DNA of 64,000 nucleotides from Streptomyces vinaceus (GTDB lineage: Bacteria; Actinomycetota; Actinomycetes; Streptomycetales; Streptomycetaceae). Both the position numbers and the translations under genes were made by a program. Where the stretch lies: positions 3,452,001 to 3,516,000 of the forward strand of contig NZ_CP023692.1 of NCBI RefSeq assembly GCF_008704935.1. The letters run 5' to 3'. Each line of letters starts with the position of its first letter. Position 1 is the stretch's first letter. The notes under the pieces are model-generated. The model made no database searches. It had not been told where the DNA came from and saw only the letters and a program-made list of their open reading frames with translations. Below are positions 40,380 through 48,863 of this stretch, piece by piece.

Positions 40380-41063
40380 ATGACCCACCCCACCGACATC
40401 CGGCGAGAGCACCGGCCCCTGTTACTGGACGCGTTCTGCTGCCAGGGCGGCGCCGGCATGGGCTACCACCGGGCCGGATTCGAGGTGACCGGCGTCGACA
40501 AGGACCCGCAGCCCCGCTACCCCCTCGGCTTCCACCAGGGCGACGCTATCGACTTCATCCAGCAGTTCGGCGCCAGCTTCGACTTCATCCACGCCTCTCC
40601 GCCCTGCCAGCACGACACCGACTGCCAGCGCATCCAGGGCAACACCCACCCCGACCTCATCGCCCCCACCCGCGAAGCCCTCAACGCCACTGGCCGCCCG
40701 TGGGTGATGGAGAACGTCCGCGGCGCCGCCCACAAGCTGCGTGAGCCGGTCATGCTCTGCGGGGCGATGTTCGGCCTGCGCACTTACCGGCACCGGTACT
40801 TCGAGACCGGCGGCGGATTCACCCTCACCCCGCCACCGCACCCGACCCACACGGTCCCGCAGGCGAAGATGGGCCGCCCCGTCCCAGAGGGCTGGTACGG
40901 CCAGTTCGTCGGCAACTTCTCCGGCGTCCCCCACGCCCGACAGGTCATGGACGTCCCCTGGATGAACCGCGAGGGCATCCGCGAGTGCATCCCCCCGGCC
41001 TACACCCAGTGGATCGGCGCCCAGGCCGCCGCACACCTCAACGCTGTGGCGGTGGCCGCATGA
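40380..41063 (+). CDS. C5 cytosine DNA methyltransferase, compact
   Basis: A 227-aa enzyme. SAM-binding motif I is LLDAFCCQGGAGMGYHRAGF, catalytic motif IV ASPPCQ, motif VI WVMENV, and motif VIII-like TYRHRYFET. At 227 aa it is well under the 300+ of most C5 methyltransferases, so the target-recognition domain is minimal, as in many phage and plasmid enzymes. No matching restriction gene is beside it. It likely protects the element from host restriction. The ATG at 40380 follows CTGGAGGA; the stop overlaps the primase start. Confidence 0.82.
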   Translation: MTHPTDIRREHRPLLLDAFCCQGGAGMGYHRAGFEVTGVDKDPQPRYPLGFHQGDAIDFIQQFGASFDFIHASPPCQHDTDCQRIQGNTHPDLIAPTREALNATGRPWVMENVRGAAHKLREPVMLCGAMFGLRTYRHRYFETGGGFTLTPPPHPTHTVPQAKMGRPVPEGWYGQFVGNFSGVPHARQVMDVPWMNREGIRECIPPAYTQWIGAQAAAHLNAVAVAA

Positions 41064-41908
41064 ACACCACGACCGGGCCCCTGAGCAACGCGCTCCAGCT
41101 GGCCGAGCGGGGCCTGCCGGTGATGCCGCTTCGGGAGGGCAAGGGCCCCATGGGCAACTGCCTCGCCTGCCGGAAGAACGTCTGCGGCGGCCGGCCGAAC
41201 ATGAAGACCCCAGGCCCCTGCACGTGCCCGGCGCCCTGCCACGCCTGGGCCGCCGCCACCACCGACCCGACCATCCTCACCTCACCCGCGTGGGCCCCGG
41301 CCTGGCGGCAGGCCGCGGCCGTCGCCTACCACCCCGGGGGCGCCGGACTCACCGTCGTCGACCTCGACAACCCGGCCGCGGTCACGTGGGCCCGCCAGAC
41401 CCTCCCCCCGACCAAGACCGTGGCGACCACCCGGGGTGAGCACTGGATCTACCGGGGCACCATGCGCTCAGTCAACGGCGTCCGTCCCGGTGTGGACATC
41501 AAGTCCACGATGGCTTACGCCCGGTGGCGTGGTCCCGGTACCGGGACGGTGCAGCCGCTGCCCGACGTCGTGCGCGCGCTGGCCGTGAAGGAACCCACCA
41601 CGGTCCGGCAGGTGCCTCGCTTGGTCACGGTGCCCGCGCCGGCCGGGGGCGGGGAGTGCAGCCACCGCTCCCCGGCCTATCTGGAGCGTGGCATCGCCAT
41701 GGCGGAGCAGCGGATCAAGGAGGCCCCGGACAACATCCACAGGACCGTGTACCGGACCTTCCTCGCCGTGCTGTCCGCCCACGGCCGTTGCGGCTGTCTC
41801 ACCGAGGCGCACATCAAGCGCCTGTTCACCGCCGCGCAGGCCAAGGGCGAGTCCCTGCGGCACTGCGAGGACGCGTGGACCAACGCCCGAACGAAGCTGG
41901 GACTGTAG
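41060..41908 (+). CDS. Prim-Pol (bifunctional DNA primase/polymerase)
   Basis: A 282-aa archaeo-eukaryotic-type primase. The N-terminal domain has ALQLAERGLPVMPLREG, a cysteine-rich zinc part (NCLACRKNVCGG, CTCPAPCH), the catalytic DLDN in GLTVVDLDNPAAV, TRGEHWIYRG, and the PGVDIKS third motif. The C-terminal helices follow LERGIAMAEQRIKE. AICEs use RepSA, RepAM or Prim-Pol for replication; this is the Prim-Pol type. The ATG overlaps the methyltransferase stop. Confidence 0.82.
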   Translation: MNTTTGPLSNALQLAERGLPVMPLREGKGPMGNCLACRKNVCGGRPNMKTPGPCTCPAPCHAWAAATTDPTILTSPAWAPAWRQAAAVAYHPGGAGLTVVDLDNPAAVTWARQTLPPTKTVATTRGEHWIYRGTMRSVNGVRPGVDIKSTMAYARWRGPGTGTVQPLPDVVRALAVKEPTTVRQVPRLVTVPAPAGGGECSHRSPAYLERGIAMAEQRIKEAPDNIHRTVYRTFLAVLSAHGRCGCLTEAHIKRLFTAAQAKGESLRHCEDAWTNARTKLGL

Positions 41909-41910
41909 CC

Positions 41911-43386
41911 ATGCCCGAGGACGAGAAGACTCCCGCCCGCGAGATCATCACCGACTACGCACAGGCCCACTTCCGGTACTTCCGCACCGCCGACGGGACC
42001 GTGTACGCGCAGAGGAACGGCCACCCCGTTGCCCGCCCGATCCGCTCCCAGGGTACGACCGGCAGTCACCGGCAGGAACTCATGGTTGGTCTCTTCAAGG
42101 ACGGGCTCGGCGTGTTCAACGGCACCGCGCTCAAGGAGGCGCTGGACTTGATCGAAGCACTCGCGCTCAGCCAGGCCGTGCAGCCCGTCCACATCCGCGT
42201 CGCTCCGGGATACGACGGGTCGACCTGGCTTGACCTGGGCCGCAACGACGGCCAGTCCGTCCGCATCCACCCCAAAGGCTGGGACATCCTCACCCCCGAC
42301 CCGCAGGAAGTGTGCTGGCGGCGCACCCAACTCACCGGAGAGCTCCCCCTGCCGGCCAAGGACACCGACGGCAAAGGCATCGACGCTCTGCTGCGGCTGT
42401 GCAACTTCGCCAACGCCGAAACCGAGTGCCTGGCCCTCGCCTGGCTCATCGGCTGCCTCGGACCGTCCGTACCGGTCCCCGCACCGTTCCTCACCGGCCC
42501 CCAGGGCGCGGGGAAGTCGACCGGCGGACGGATGCTGGTGCGGATCATCGAAGGCATGAGCGGCGACCTGCGCCGCGCCCCCAAGGACGAAGAGAACCTG
42601 ATCGCGGCCGTCGCCGCCGGATGGGTCACCGCCCTGGACAACCTCTCCCACCTGCCCCCCGATCTGTCGGACGCGATGTGCTGCATCGTCACGGGCGCCG
42701 AGAACGTCAAACGCGCCCTGTTCACCGACGGGGACGTGGTCCGCTCCCGCTACCGCCGGCCGCTCCTGCTGACCGGTATCGACGTGGGCGTCATCCGGCC
42801 CGACCTCGCCGAAAGGCTCCTGCCGCTACGCCTGGAGCGCCCGAGCGTGCGGCGGACCGAGGCGGAACTGTGGGTGGAGTACGCGGACGTCCTGCCCGTC
42901 ATCCTCGGCTCCCTGCTCGACCTCACCGTCACCGTCCGCGCCGCGCAGGCGGACATCCCCACCGACCTGCGCATGGCCGACTTCGCCCACCTGTGCGCCC
43001 AGCTCGACGCGGCCACCGGCCTCGGCGCGCTCAACGCCTACCGGGCCGCCCTGGACGACCTCAACGACGACGTGATCGAAGGAGACCTGCTCGCCCAAAC
43101 CGTCCTCAAGCGCGCCGCCGGCACCGCCCCGGGCGAGGAAGTCCGGATGACCTCAACGGAATGGCTGCACGCCCTTACCCAGCTCTACACCGGCGAAGAC
43201 TGCCGCCCCCTGCCCAAGGGCTGGCCCACCACCGGCAAGGTCTTCTCCGACCGCCTCAAGCGGCTACAGCCCACCCTCGCCGCCCGCGGCGTCCTCGTCG
43301 ACTGGGGCCGCACCAAAACCGCCCGGTACATCGAGATGACCCGTACCGCCGCCCCAGCACCGGAGCAGCCGGACCCGATGTTCTGA
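41911..43386 (+). CDS. Replicative helicase/ATPase partner of Prim-Pol
   Basis: A 491-aa protein. After an N-terminal domain (FRYFRTADGTVYAQRNGHP), the ATPase core has Walker A FLTGPQGAGKST near 200, Walker B-like GWVTALDNLSHL, and the arginine-rich SRYRRPLLLTGIDVG sensor. The C-terminus looks like a winged helix (GWPTTGKVFSDRLKRL). It is of superfamily-3-like type and likely unwinds the origin for Prim-Pol. It starts 2 bp after Prim-Pol. A terminator and an iteron array follow. Confidence 0.78.
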   Translation: MPEDEKTPAREIITDYAQAHFRYFRTADGTVYAQRNGHPVARPIRSQGTTGSHRQELMVGLFKDGLGVFNGTALKEALDLIEALALSQAVQPVHIRVAPGYDGSTWLDLGRNDGQSVRIHPKGWDILTPDPQEVCWRRTQLTGELPLPAKDTDGKGIDALLRLCNFANAETECLALAWLIGCLGPSVPVPAPFLTGPQGAGKSTGGRMLVRIIEGMSGDLRRAPKDEENLIAAVAAGWVTALDNLSHLPPDLSDAMCCIVTGAENVKRALFTDGDVVRSRYRRPLLLTGIDVGVIRPDLAERLLPLRLERPSVRRTEAELWVEYADVLPVILGSLLDLTVTVRAAQADIPTDLRMADFAHLCAQLDAATGLGALNAYRAALDDLNDDVIEGDLLAQTVLKRAAGTAPGEEVRMTSTEWLHALTQLYTGEDCRPLPKGWPTTGKVFSDRLKRLQPTLAARGVLVDWGRTKTARYIEMTRTAAPAPEQPDPMF

Positions 43387-43414
43387 CCCGCGCGCCACGA
43401 CCGGCACCGCACAA

Positions 43415-43457
43415 GCAAGAGGAGCACCCGGCCCCGGGCGAGGCGTGCTCCTCTTGC
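43415..43457 (+). terminator. Terminator after the replication genes
   Basis: GCAAGAGGAGCAC (43415-43427) and its exact inverse (43445-43457), 28 bp past the helicase stop. Confidence 0.7.
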
Positions 43458-43580
43458 CGTTCCGGCGGCTTGCCGCCGCCGCAAGGGACGCGCCGCGCAG
43501 CGGCCCCCTCTTCACGCTCGAAGGCACACCGCACCACAACAGAAACCACCCCTCTCTTTTTCCTAAGAGAAGAGACGCTG

Positions 43581-43793
43581 CGTCACCCACGTCACCACAC
43601 GCCACAAAACAGCCTCTGACGTGCGCATACAGGGGTGACGCAGACGCCAACGGCTGCGTCACCACACGTCACCCGCGTCACCGCCCTACGTCACCCGGTG
43701 ACGCTGACGCAGGCCGATGACACACGGCCCAACCACCGCGTCACCGAAAACCGCAGGTCAGGCGGCCGGATGACGTGAGTGACGTGGTGACGC
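43581..43793. repeat. Iteron-like CGTCACC / GGTGACG array
   Basis: About ten copies of CGTCACC or its inverse occur at 43581, 43590, 43633, 43656, 43667, 43676, 43689, 43698, 43739 and 43787, plus several TGACGT/TGACGC relatives. Spacing varies and orientation is mixed. Placed right after the replication genes, they are the best candidate for the element's origin. Confidence 0.55.
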
Positions 43794-43886
43794 AGAAACC
43801 AGCACCTCGGACAGCCCAGCTACCGCAGGCCGCTCTTTCACTAACGGGGCAGAGCCCCGACATCCGATCGCCGTGGAGGCACTTCG

Positions 43887-44087
43887 ATGAGCACCGCAGC
43901 CATTTCCGTCGCCCCCGTCCTCTGCACGGTCGAGTTGGCGGCCGAGTTGCTTTCGCTCGGCCGCTCCACCATCTACGAGCTGATGGCCTCTGGCGAGCTG
44001 CCGTTCGTCAAGGTCGGCCGCGCCCGCCGTATCCGCCGGACCGATATCGACGCGTTCGCCGCCCAGCTCCGGCCCCAGTCCGTCTGA
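43887..44087 (+). CDS. xis: Excisionase (HTH_17 / MerR-like)
   Basis: A 66-aa DNA-binding protein: VLCTVELAAELLSLGRSTIYELM with GELPFVKVGRARRIRRTDIDAF, the standard excisionase helix-turn-helix. Xis bends the att ends and directs the integrase to excise. The ATG at 43887 has CGTGGAGG 8 bases upstream. It lies just before the integrase, as usual in this class. Confidence 0.9.
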   Translation: MSTAAISVAPVLCTVELAAELLSLGRSTIYELMASGELPFVKVGRARRIRRTDIDAFAAQLRPQSV

Positions 44088-44154
44088 TCTCACGCCACAA
44101 CACCGCAGGCGGCCCCGGGAAGTCCCCGGGGCCGCCTTCCGCATGGAGGAGCAC

Positions 44155-45540
44155 ATGAGTCCCCGCAAGCCGAACATGGAGTCGTCCATCTACCTGGGCA
44201 GTGACGGGTGGTGGCACGGCCGAGTCACGATGGGCGTGAAGCCGGCCGGCGGCCCCGACCGCCGGCACCGCCGGGCCAAAACGGAGACCGCGGTCACGAA
44301 GAAGGTGCGCGAGCTGGAGAAGCTGCGCGACGAGGGACGGGCCACAAAGGCTGGACGGAAGCCGACCGTCGCTGAGTGGATGGACACGTACCTGACCACG
44401 ATCGCGAGCTTGAAGCTCAAGCCGCGGTCGCTGGACGACTACTGGTCGAAGACCCGCAACGACATCATCCCGGGCGTCGGGAAGCACCGCCTGGACAAGC
44501 TCGCGCCGGAACACCTGGAGGTGATGTACGCGGCCATGTTGGAGGAGGGGCACGCCCCTTCGCACGTGGTCAAGGTGCACCGGATCCTCTCCCGCGCCCT
44601 GAAAATCGCCCACCGTCGCCGGATCATCAGCGAGAACGTCGCCACGCTCGTGGACCCCCCGTCCGTGGACGAGACGGAGGCGAACCCGTTCTCGCGGGAG
44701 GAGTCGAAGGCATTCCTGGCGGCCGCCGCCAAGCGCCCGACGTTCATGCGGTGGGCCATCGGGGTCGGCATGGGCTTCCGGCAGGGCGAGGCTCTGGGCC
44801 TCCGCTGGCCCTATGTCGACCTGGAGCAGGGGTTGTTCCACCCTGCGTGGCAGCTCCAGCGCCTCACCTGGAGGCACGGTTGCAAGGACGCACACGCCTG
44901 CGGGGCCCGGCTGCACCGGTTCGACCCGTGCCCGCCCGACTGCGCGGCCCACAAGGGCTACAGGCGCGGCTGTCCGCAGCCCTGCCCCAAGACCTGCCGC
45001 CGGCACGCCAGCACCTGCCCCGACCGAAAGGGCGGGGGACTCGCCTTCACCCGACCCAAGACGAAGAAGAGCCAGAATCCAGTCCCGATCCCGCCGCCCT
45101 TCCTGCCGTACCTCTTGGAGCACAAGGCGAAGCAGGATGAGCAGCGGCAAGCCGCGGGTGACCTCTGGGAGGAATGCGGCGCGGTCTTCACCCGGCCGGA
45201 CGGCCGGCCGCTCGACCCGCGTGCCGACTGGGAGGAGTTCAAGGAGCTGCTGGAGGAAGCCGGGATCAGTGACCGACGCCAGCACGACGGGAGCCGCCAC
45301 ACGGCGGGCACGATCCTGAACGAGCTGGGCGTGGACATGCCCACGATCATGGAGATCCTCCGGCACACCCAGATCAGCCAGACCCGGCGCTACGTCAAGG
45401 GCCGATCAGAGCTCTCGCGGGAGGCAATGCGCCGCATGGGCGAGGCGTTCATGCCGGGCCCCAATCCGCCGTCTGAGACCAGAACTGAGACCGAGAGCAC
45501 ACGAGCGGCCCGCGCGCGGAGGCGGCGCAAGATCCGGTAA
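44155..45540 (+). CDS. int: Site-specific tyrosine integrase
   Basis: A 461-aa phage-type recombinase. The N-terminal arm-binding part ends before the core-binding domain (TVAEWMDTYLTTIASLKLKP). The catalytic domain has the first Arg in GMGFRQGEALGLRW, the H-x-x-R box in SRHTAG (the first residue pair reads GSRH, not LRH), HTQISQ, and the nucleophile Tyr in TRRYVKG. A cysteine-rich insertion of about 50 residues (CKDAHACGARLHRFDPC, then PC/CP pairs) sits inside the catalytic domain. The ATG at 44155 has GGAGGAG. The stop is 3 bp before attR. Confidence 0.93.
   Translation: MSPRKPNMESSIYLGSDGWWHGRVTMGVKPAGGPDRRHRRAKTETAVTKKVRELEKLRDEGRATKAGRKPTVAEWMDTYLTTIASLKLKPRSLDDYWSKTRNDIIPGVGKHRLDKLAPEHLEVMYAAMLEEGHAPSHVVKVHRILSRALKIAHRRRIISENVATLVDPPSVDETEANPFSREESKAFLAAAAKRPTFMRWAIGVGMGFRQGEALGLRWPYVDLEQGLFHPAWQLQRLTWRHGCKDAHACGARLHRFDPCPPDCAAHKGYRRGCPQPCPKTCRRHASTCPDRKGGGLAFTRPKTKKSQNPVPIPPPFLPYLLEHKAKQDEQRQAAGDLWEECGAVFTRPDGRPLDPRADWEEFKELLEEAGISDRRQHDGSRHTAGTILNELGVDMPTIMEILRHTQISQTRRYVKGRSELSREAMRRMGEAFMPGPNPPSETRTETESTRAARARRRRKIR
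45475..45492 (+). promoter_or_regulatory. Integrase arm-type repeat, right copy
   Basis: GAGACC-AGA-ACTGAGACC, within the last codons of int, 51 bp from attR. It matches the copies at 28883 and 31652. Confidence 0.5.
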
Positions 45541-45542
45541 AT

Positions 45543-45631
45543 AGCAAAAGCCCCAGGTCACGGCGAGTGAGTCCTGGGGCTTCCACAGAGCCGCCTTCGG
45601 GATTCGAACCCGAGACCTACGCATTACGAGT
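45543..45631 (-). repeat. attR: element-supplied tRNA 3' half with terminator
   Basis: Partner of 28676-28764. It rebuilds the intact tRNA-Thr with the chromosomal 5' half. It includes the tRNA terminator hairpin (45549-45583) and the TTACGAG crossover candidate (45624-45630). Confidence 0.9.
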
Positions 45632-45662
45632 GCGTTGCTCTGGCCAACTGAGCTAAGGCGGC
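45589..45662 (-). tRNA. tRNA-Thr (anticodon CGU)
   Basis: A 74-base cloverleaf. The acceptor strands GCCGCCT/AGGCGGC pair perfectly, the D-arm is GCTCAGTTGG, the anticodon stem CGCA/TGCG holds the loop CTCGTAA with anticodon CGT, and the T-arm is GGTTCGAATCC. CCA is not encoded. It reads ACG codons. It is the attachment gene of the AICE, and its 3' half from the anticodon loop on comes from the element. Confidence 0.95.
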
Positions 45663-45788
45663 ACCGCTGGGTAGACAAGTGTTCCCTTGGAAAGGAGCTC
45701 TCATCAGCAGCGGCGCCAAGTCTACAGGCTCGAACGGGGTGCCCCGAACCGCATTGCGCAGGGGGTGGACATACCTCTCATATCGGCC

Positions 45789-47354
45789 TCACGTGCACTT
45801 CTTGCCGTCCTTCGGCGCGGTGCCCTCCAGGAGGTACGTGTTGATCGCCGTGTCGATGCAGGAGCTGCCGCGGCCGTAGGCCGTGTGGCCGTCGCCGTCG
45901 TACGTGAGCAGGACGCCCGAGTCGAGCTGCTGCGCCAGGGCCTGGGCCCACTTGTACGGGGTCGCCGGGTCGCGGACCGTGCCGACCACCACGATCGGCG
46001 GGGCGCCCTTCGCGGCCAGGGCGCCGGCCTCGCCGGTGGCCTTGACCGGCCAGTACGTGCAGTTCAGCGAGGCCCAGGCCAGGCCCGCGCCGAAGACCGG
46101 GGAGGCCTTCTCGAAGGAGGGCAGGGCCGCGTCGACCGCCTCCGGGCCGGCGAAGGCGGGCGGCTGGTCGAGGCAGTTCACGGCGGCGTTCGCGAACATC
46201 AGGTTCGCGTACTTCCCGTCCGGCTCGCGCTCGTAGTAGCTGTCGGCGAGAGCGAGCAGGCCGGACCCGTCGCCGTTCATCGCCGACGCCAGCGCCTCGC
46301 GCAGCTGCGGCCACGCGCTCTCGTCGTACAGCGCCGCGATCACCCCGGTCGTGGCGAGGGACTCGCCCAGCGGGCGGGCCGGATCGCCGCTGGGCACCGG
46401 CTGGGCGTCGACCTTGCGGAAGAACTCCTGGAGCTGCTCCGCCACCGCCTCCGGGCTGCCCTTGCCGAGCGGGCAGTCGGACTGCTTCACGCAGTCCTTG
46501 GCGAAGGAGCGCAGCGCCGTCTCGAAGCCGCCGGTCTGGTCCCGGTTCATTTCGAGCGCCGGACGGGAGGGGTCCATCGCGCCGTCCAGGACGAGCCGGC
46601 CGACGCGGCCGGGGAAGAGGTTCGCGTACGTCGCCCCGAGGAGGGTCCCGTACGAGGCGCCGACGTACGTCAGCTTCTCGTCCCCCAGCACCGCGCGCAG
46701 CATGTCCATGTCGCGGGCCGCCTCGACGGTGGAGACGTGCGGCAGGATCCGCTGCGAGCGCGCCTTGCACCCGGCGGCGAACTCCTTGAACGCGGTCACC
46801 AGCTCGGCCCGCTCCGCCGCGTTGTCCGGCGTCTGGTCCACCTGCGTGAACTTGTCCATCTCCGGTCCGGTCAGGCACTGCACCGGACTGCTGCGGTCCA
46901 CCCCGCGCGGGTCGAAGGAGACCATGTCGTACTGGGCGCGGACGGGGGCCGGATAGCCGATGCCCGCGTACGCCTGGAGGTAGCCGATCCCGGAACCGCC
47001 CGGGCCGCCCGGGTTGACCACGAGCGAGCCCAGCCGCTTGCCCGGCCCGGTGGCCTGGCGGCGGGCCACCGCGATGTCCACGTCCTGCCCGGATTCGGGG
47101 TGCGCGTAGTCCAGCGGGGCCTTCATCGTGGCGCACTGGAACCCGGGGACACCGCAGTCGCGCCAGTTCAGCTTCTGCCCGTAGTACGAGCGCAGCGCGG
47201 CCGGGACCGCGTCCGGGGCCGCCAACCGCGCGGCGCTCCCGGAGGAGGCGGCCGCCCGTGGGCCCCCCGACCCGGCCGAGGTGCACCCGGAGAGCAGCAG
47301 CCCGGCGGCTGCGATCACGGTTCCGGTGGTACGCAGCAGGCGACTGGTGTCCAT
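45789..47354 (-). CDS. Secreted alpha/beta-hydrolase lipoprotein (tripeptidyl-peptidase type)
   Basis: A 521-aa exported enzyme. The lipobox is LLLSGC (cysteine near 24), followed by an Ala/Ser/Gly linker. The alpha/beta hydrolase core has the oxyanion region VVNPGGPGGSG, FDPRGVDRSSP, nucleophile GASYGT, acid in GTVRDPATPY, and His in GDGHTAYG. A lid with cysteines (CVKQSDCPLG) is inserted. This matches Streptomyces SlpD/SlpE-like tripeptidyl aminopeptidases. Start ATG at 47354. First core gene past the element. Confidence 0.9.
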   Translation of the reverse strand: MDTSRLLRTTGTVIAAAGLLLSGCTSAGSGGPRAAASSGSAARLAAPDAVPAALRSYYGQKLNWRDCGVPGFQCATMKAPLDYAHPESGQDVDIAVARRQATGPGKRLGSLVVNPGGPGGSGIGYLQAYAGIGYPAPVRAQYDMVSFDPRGVDRSSPVQCLTGPEMDKFTQVDQTPDNAAERAELVTAFKEFAAGCKARSQRILPHVSTVEAARDMDMLRAVLGDEKLTYVGASYGTLLGATYANLFPGRVGRLVLDGAMDPSRPALEMNRDQTGGFETALRSFAKDCVKQSDCPLGKGSPEAVAEQLQEFFRKVDAQPVPSGDPARPLGESLATTGVIAALYDESAWPQLREALASAMNGDGSGLLALADSYYEREPDGKYANLMFANAAVNCLDQPPAFAGPEAVDAALPSFEKASPVFGAGLAWASLNCTYWPVKATGEAGALAAKGAPPIVVVGTVRDPATPYKWAQALAQQLDSGVLLTYDGDGHTAYGRGSSCIDTAINTYLLEGTAPKDGKKCT

Positions 47355-47536
47355 CCTCGGAGCCTACGGCCTGCGTGGCGCCCCGGCCGGGCGGGCGCAC
47401 GCCGACCGGCCTACGGCCGCCCGGGGGCCCTCCGCAGGCCCGCCCGGGGTCCGCACCGAGTCCGCGCCGACCGGCCCGGCCCCGCCGGATCGCTCGTACG
47501 GGTGAGGCGGTCAACGCGGGCGGGGCGCCCGGGCGC

Positions 47537-48748
47537 TCAGCCCGCGCGCAGGGACATCGTCATCGCCTCGACCGCGAGGAGCGGGGCCACGTTGCGGTCC
47601 AGGGCGTCGCGGCAGGCGATGATCGCCTCGATCCGGCGCAGGGTGCGCTCCGGTCCGGACGCGCGGGCGATCCGTTCGAGGTCGCCCCGTATCTCCTCGT
47701 TCGCGATCGCCAGCGAGGAGCCGAGCTGGAGGGCCAGCACGTCCCGGTAGAAGCCGGTGAGGTCGGTCAGCGCGAGGTCGAGGGTGTCGCGCTGGGTACG
47801 GGTGCGGCGGCGCTTCTGCCGGTCTTCGAGCTCCTTCATCACGCCCGCCGTGCCGCGCGGCATCCGGCCGCCCGTGCCGGCTCCGGCGCCGAGCGCGGCG
47901 CGCAGGTCCTCGGTCTCCTTCGTGTCGACGTCCTCCGCGACCTGCTTGGCGTCCTCGGCGGCGGCGTCGACCAGCTCCTGGGCGGCCTTGAGGCATCCAC
48001 CCACGTCGTCGATGCGGAGCGGGAGCTTCAGCACGGCGGCCCGCCGGGTCCGGGCGGACTCGTCGGTGGCGAGCCGGCGGGCCCGGTCGATGTGCCCCTG
48101 CGTCGCGCGCGCGGCGGCCGCGGCGACGGCGGGCTCGATCCCGTCGCGCCGGACCAGCACGTCGGCGACGGCGGAGACGGGCGGGGTGCGCAGGGTCAGG
48201 TGGCGGCAGCGGGAGCGGATCGTGGGCAGCACGTCCTCCAGGGAGGGCGCGCAGAGCAGCCACACGGTCCGCGGAGCGGGCTCCTCCACGGCCTTGAGGA
48301 GCACGTTGCCCGCGCCCTCGGTCAGCCGGTCGGCGTCCTCCAGAACGATGACCTGCCAGCGGCCCACGGCCGGGGAGAGCTGCGCCCGGCGGACCAGGTC
48401 GCGCGTCTCCTTCACGCCGATGGACAGCAGGTCCGTCCGGACGATCTCCACATCGGCGTGCGTGCCGACCAGGGTGGTGTGGCAGCCGTCGCAGAACCCG
48501 CAGCCCGGCTCGCCGCCGAGGGCGCGGTCGGGGCTGGTGCACTGGAGGGCGGCCGCGAAGGCCCGGGCGGCGGTGGCCCGCCCCGAGCCGGGCGGGCCGG
48601 TGAACAGCCAGGCGTGGGTCATCTTGGACGCGGCGGGGTGTGCGGTCCCGGCCTCGACGGCGGTGACCAGGGCGTCGGCGTCGCGGGCGGCAGCGGCCAG
48701 CTGCGCCTGCACCCGCTCCTGTCCCACCAGGTCGTCCCATACGGGCAT
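47537..48748 (-). CDS. holB: DNA polymerase III delta' subunit
   Basis: A 403-aa clamp-loader subunit. The start is MPVWDDLVGQERVQAQL. The P-loop is GPPGSGRATAARAF (Lys replaced by Arg, usual in delta'), with a zinc motif CGFCDGC, then VIVLEDADRLTEGAGNVLLKAVEEP, and the SRC motif in IRSRCRHL. A long helical C-terminal domain follows. The ATG at 48748 is chosen by the family start; the frame to 49060 runs into the neighbour. It lies downstream of tmk, the common tmk-holB order. Confidence 0.92.
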   Translation of the reverse strand: MPVWDDLVGQERVQAQLAAAARDADALVTAVEAGTAHPAASKMTHAWLFTGPPGSGRATAARAFAAALQCTSPDRALGGEPGCGFCDGCHTTLVGTHADVEIVRTDLLSIGVKETRDLVRRAQLSPAVGRWQVIVLEDADRLTEGAGNVLLKAVEEPAPRTVWLLCAPSLEDVLPTIRSRCRHLTLRTPPVSAVADVLVRRDGIEPAVAAAAARATQGHIDRARRLATDESARTRRAAVLKLPLRIDDVGGCLKAAQELVDAAAEDAKQVAEDVDTKETEDLRAALGAGAGTGGRMPRGTAGVMKELEDRQKRRRTRTQRDTLDLALTDLTGFYRDVLALQLGSSLAIANEEIRGDLERIARASGPERTLRRIEAIIACRDALDRNVAPLLAVEAMTMSLRAG

Positions 48749-48863
48749 CGCGCCCACCGCCCTTTCGCCGGCCGTCGTCGCCCTCGGCGCCGTCCGTACC
48801 GCTCGTACCGCTCGTCCTGCCCCTGCCCGCCCCCAGTGTGGCGTGCGCCACTGACAATCCCCG

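Larger units (their letters stand above)
43387..43886. other. 500-bp non-coding region: terminator and candidate origin
   Basis: No gene is seen. After a terminator (43415-43457) comes AT-richer sequence (43,540-43,625) and then many CGTCACC/GGTGACG repeats (43,581-43,793). These two parts look like a DNA-unwinding region and iterons. Confidence 0.6.
28676..45631. mobile_element. AICE integrated in tRNA-Thr(CGU), with stacked cargo
   Basis: The ends are an 89-bp direct repeat (28676-28764 and 45543-45631, one mismatch). It covers the 3' half of the tRNA gene, from the anticodon loop to the 3' end, and the terminator beyond it. Integrase and excisionase lie next to the intact tRNA. The content is typical of actinomycete integrative and conjugative elements: KorSA-like repressor, Spd-like small proteins, an FtsK/TraB single-protein DNA translocase, and Prim-Pol replication. 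The left 2.8 kb is set apart by an internal attachment-like site, so the block may be two stacked elements. Confidence 0.92.

Noticed and set aside
28765..45540. Biosynthetic or antibiotic-resistance cargo in the element
   Set aside because: No synthase, transporter or resistance gene is seen; the cargo is nucleases, a YdcF protein and unknowns.
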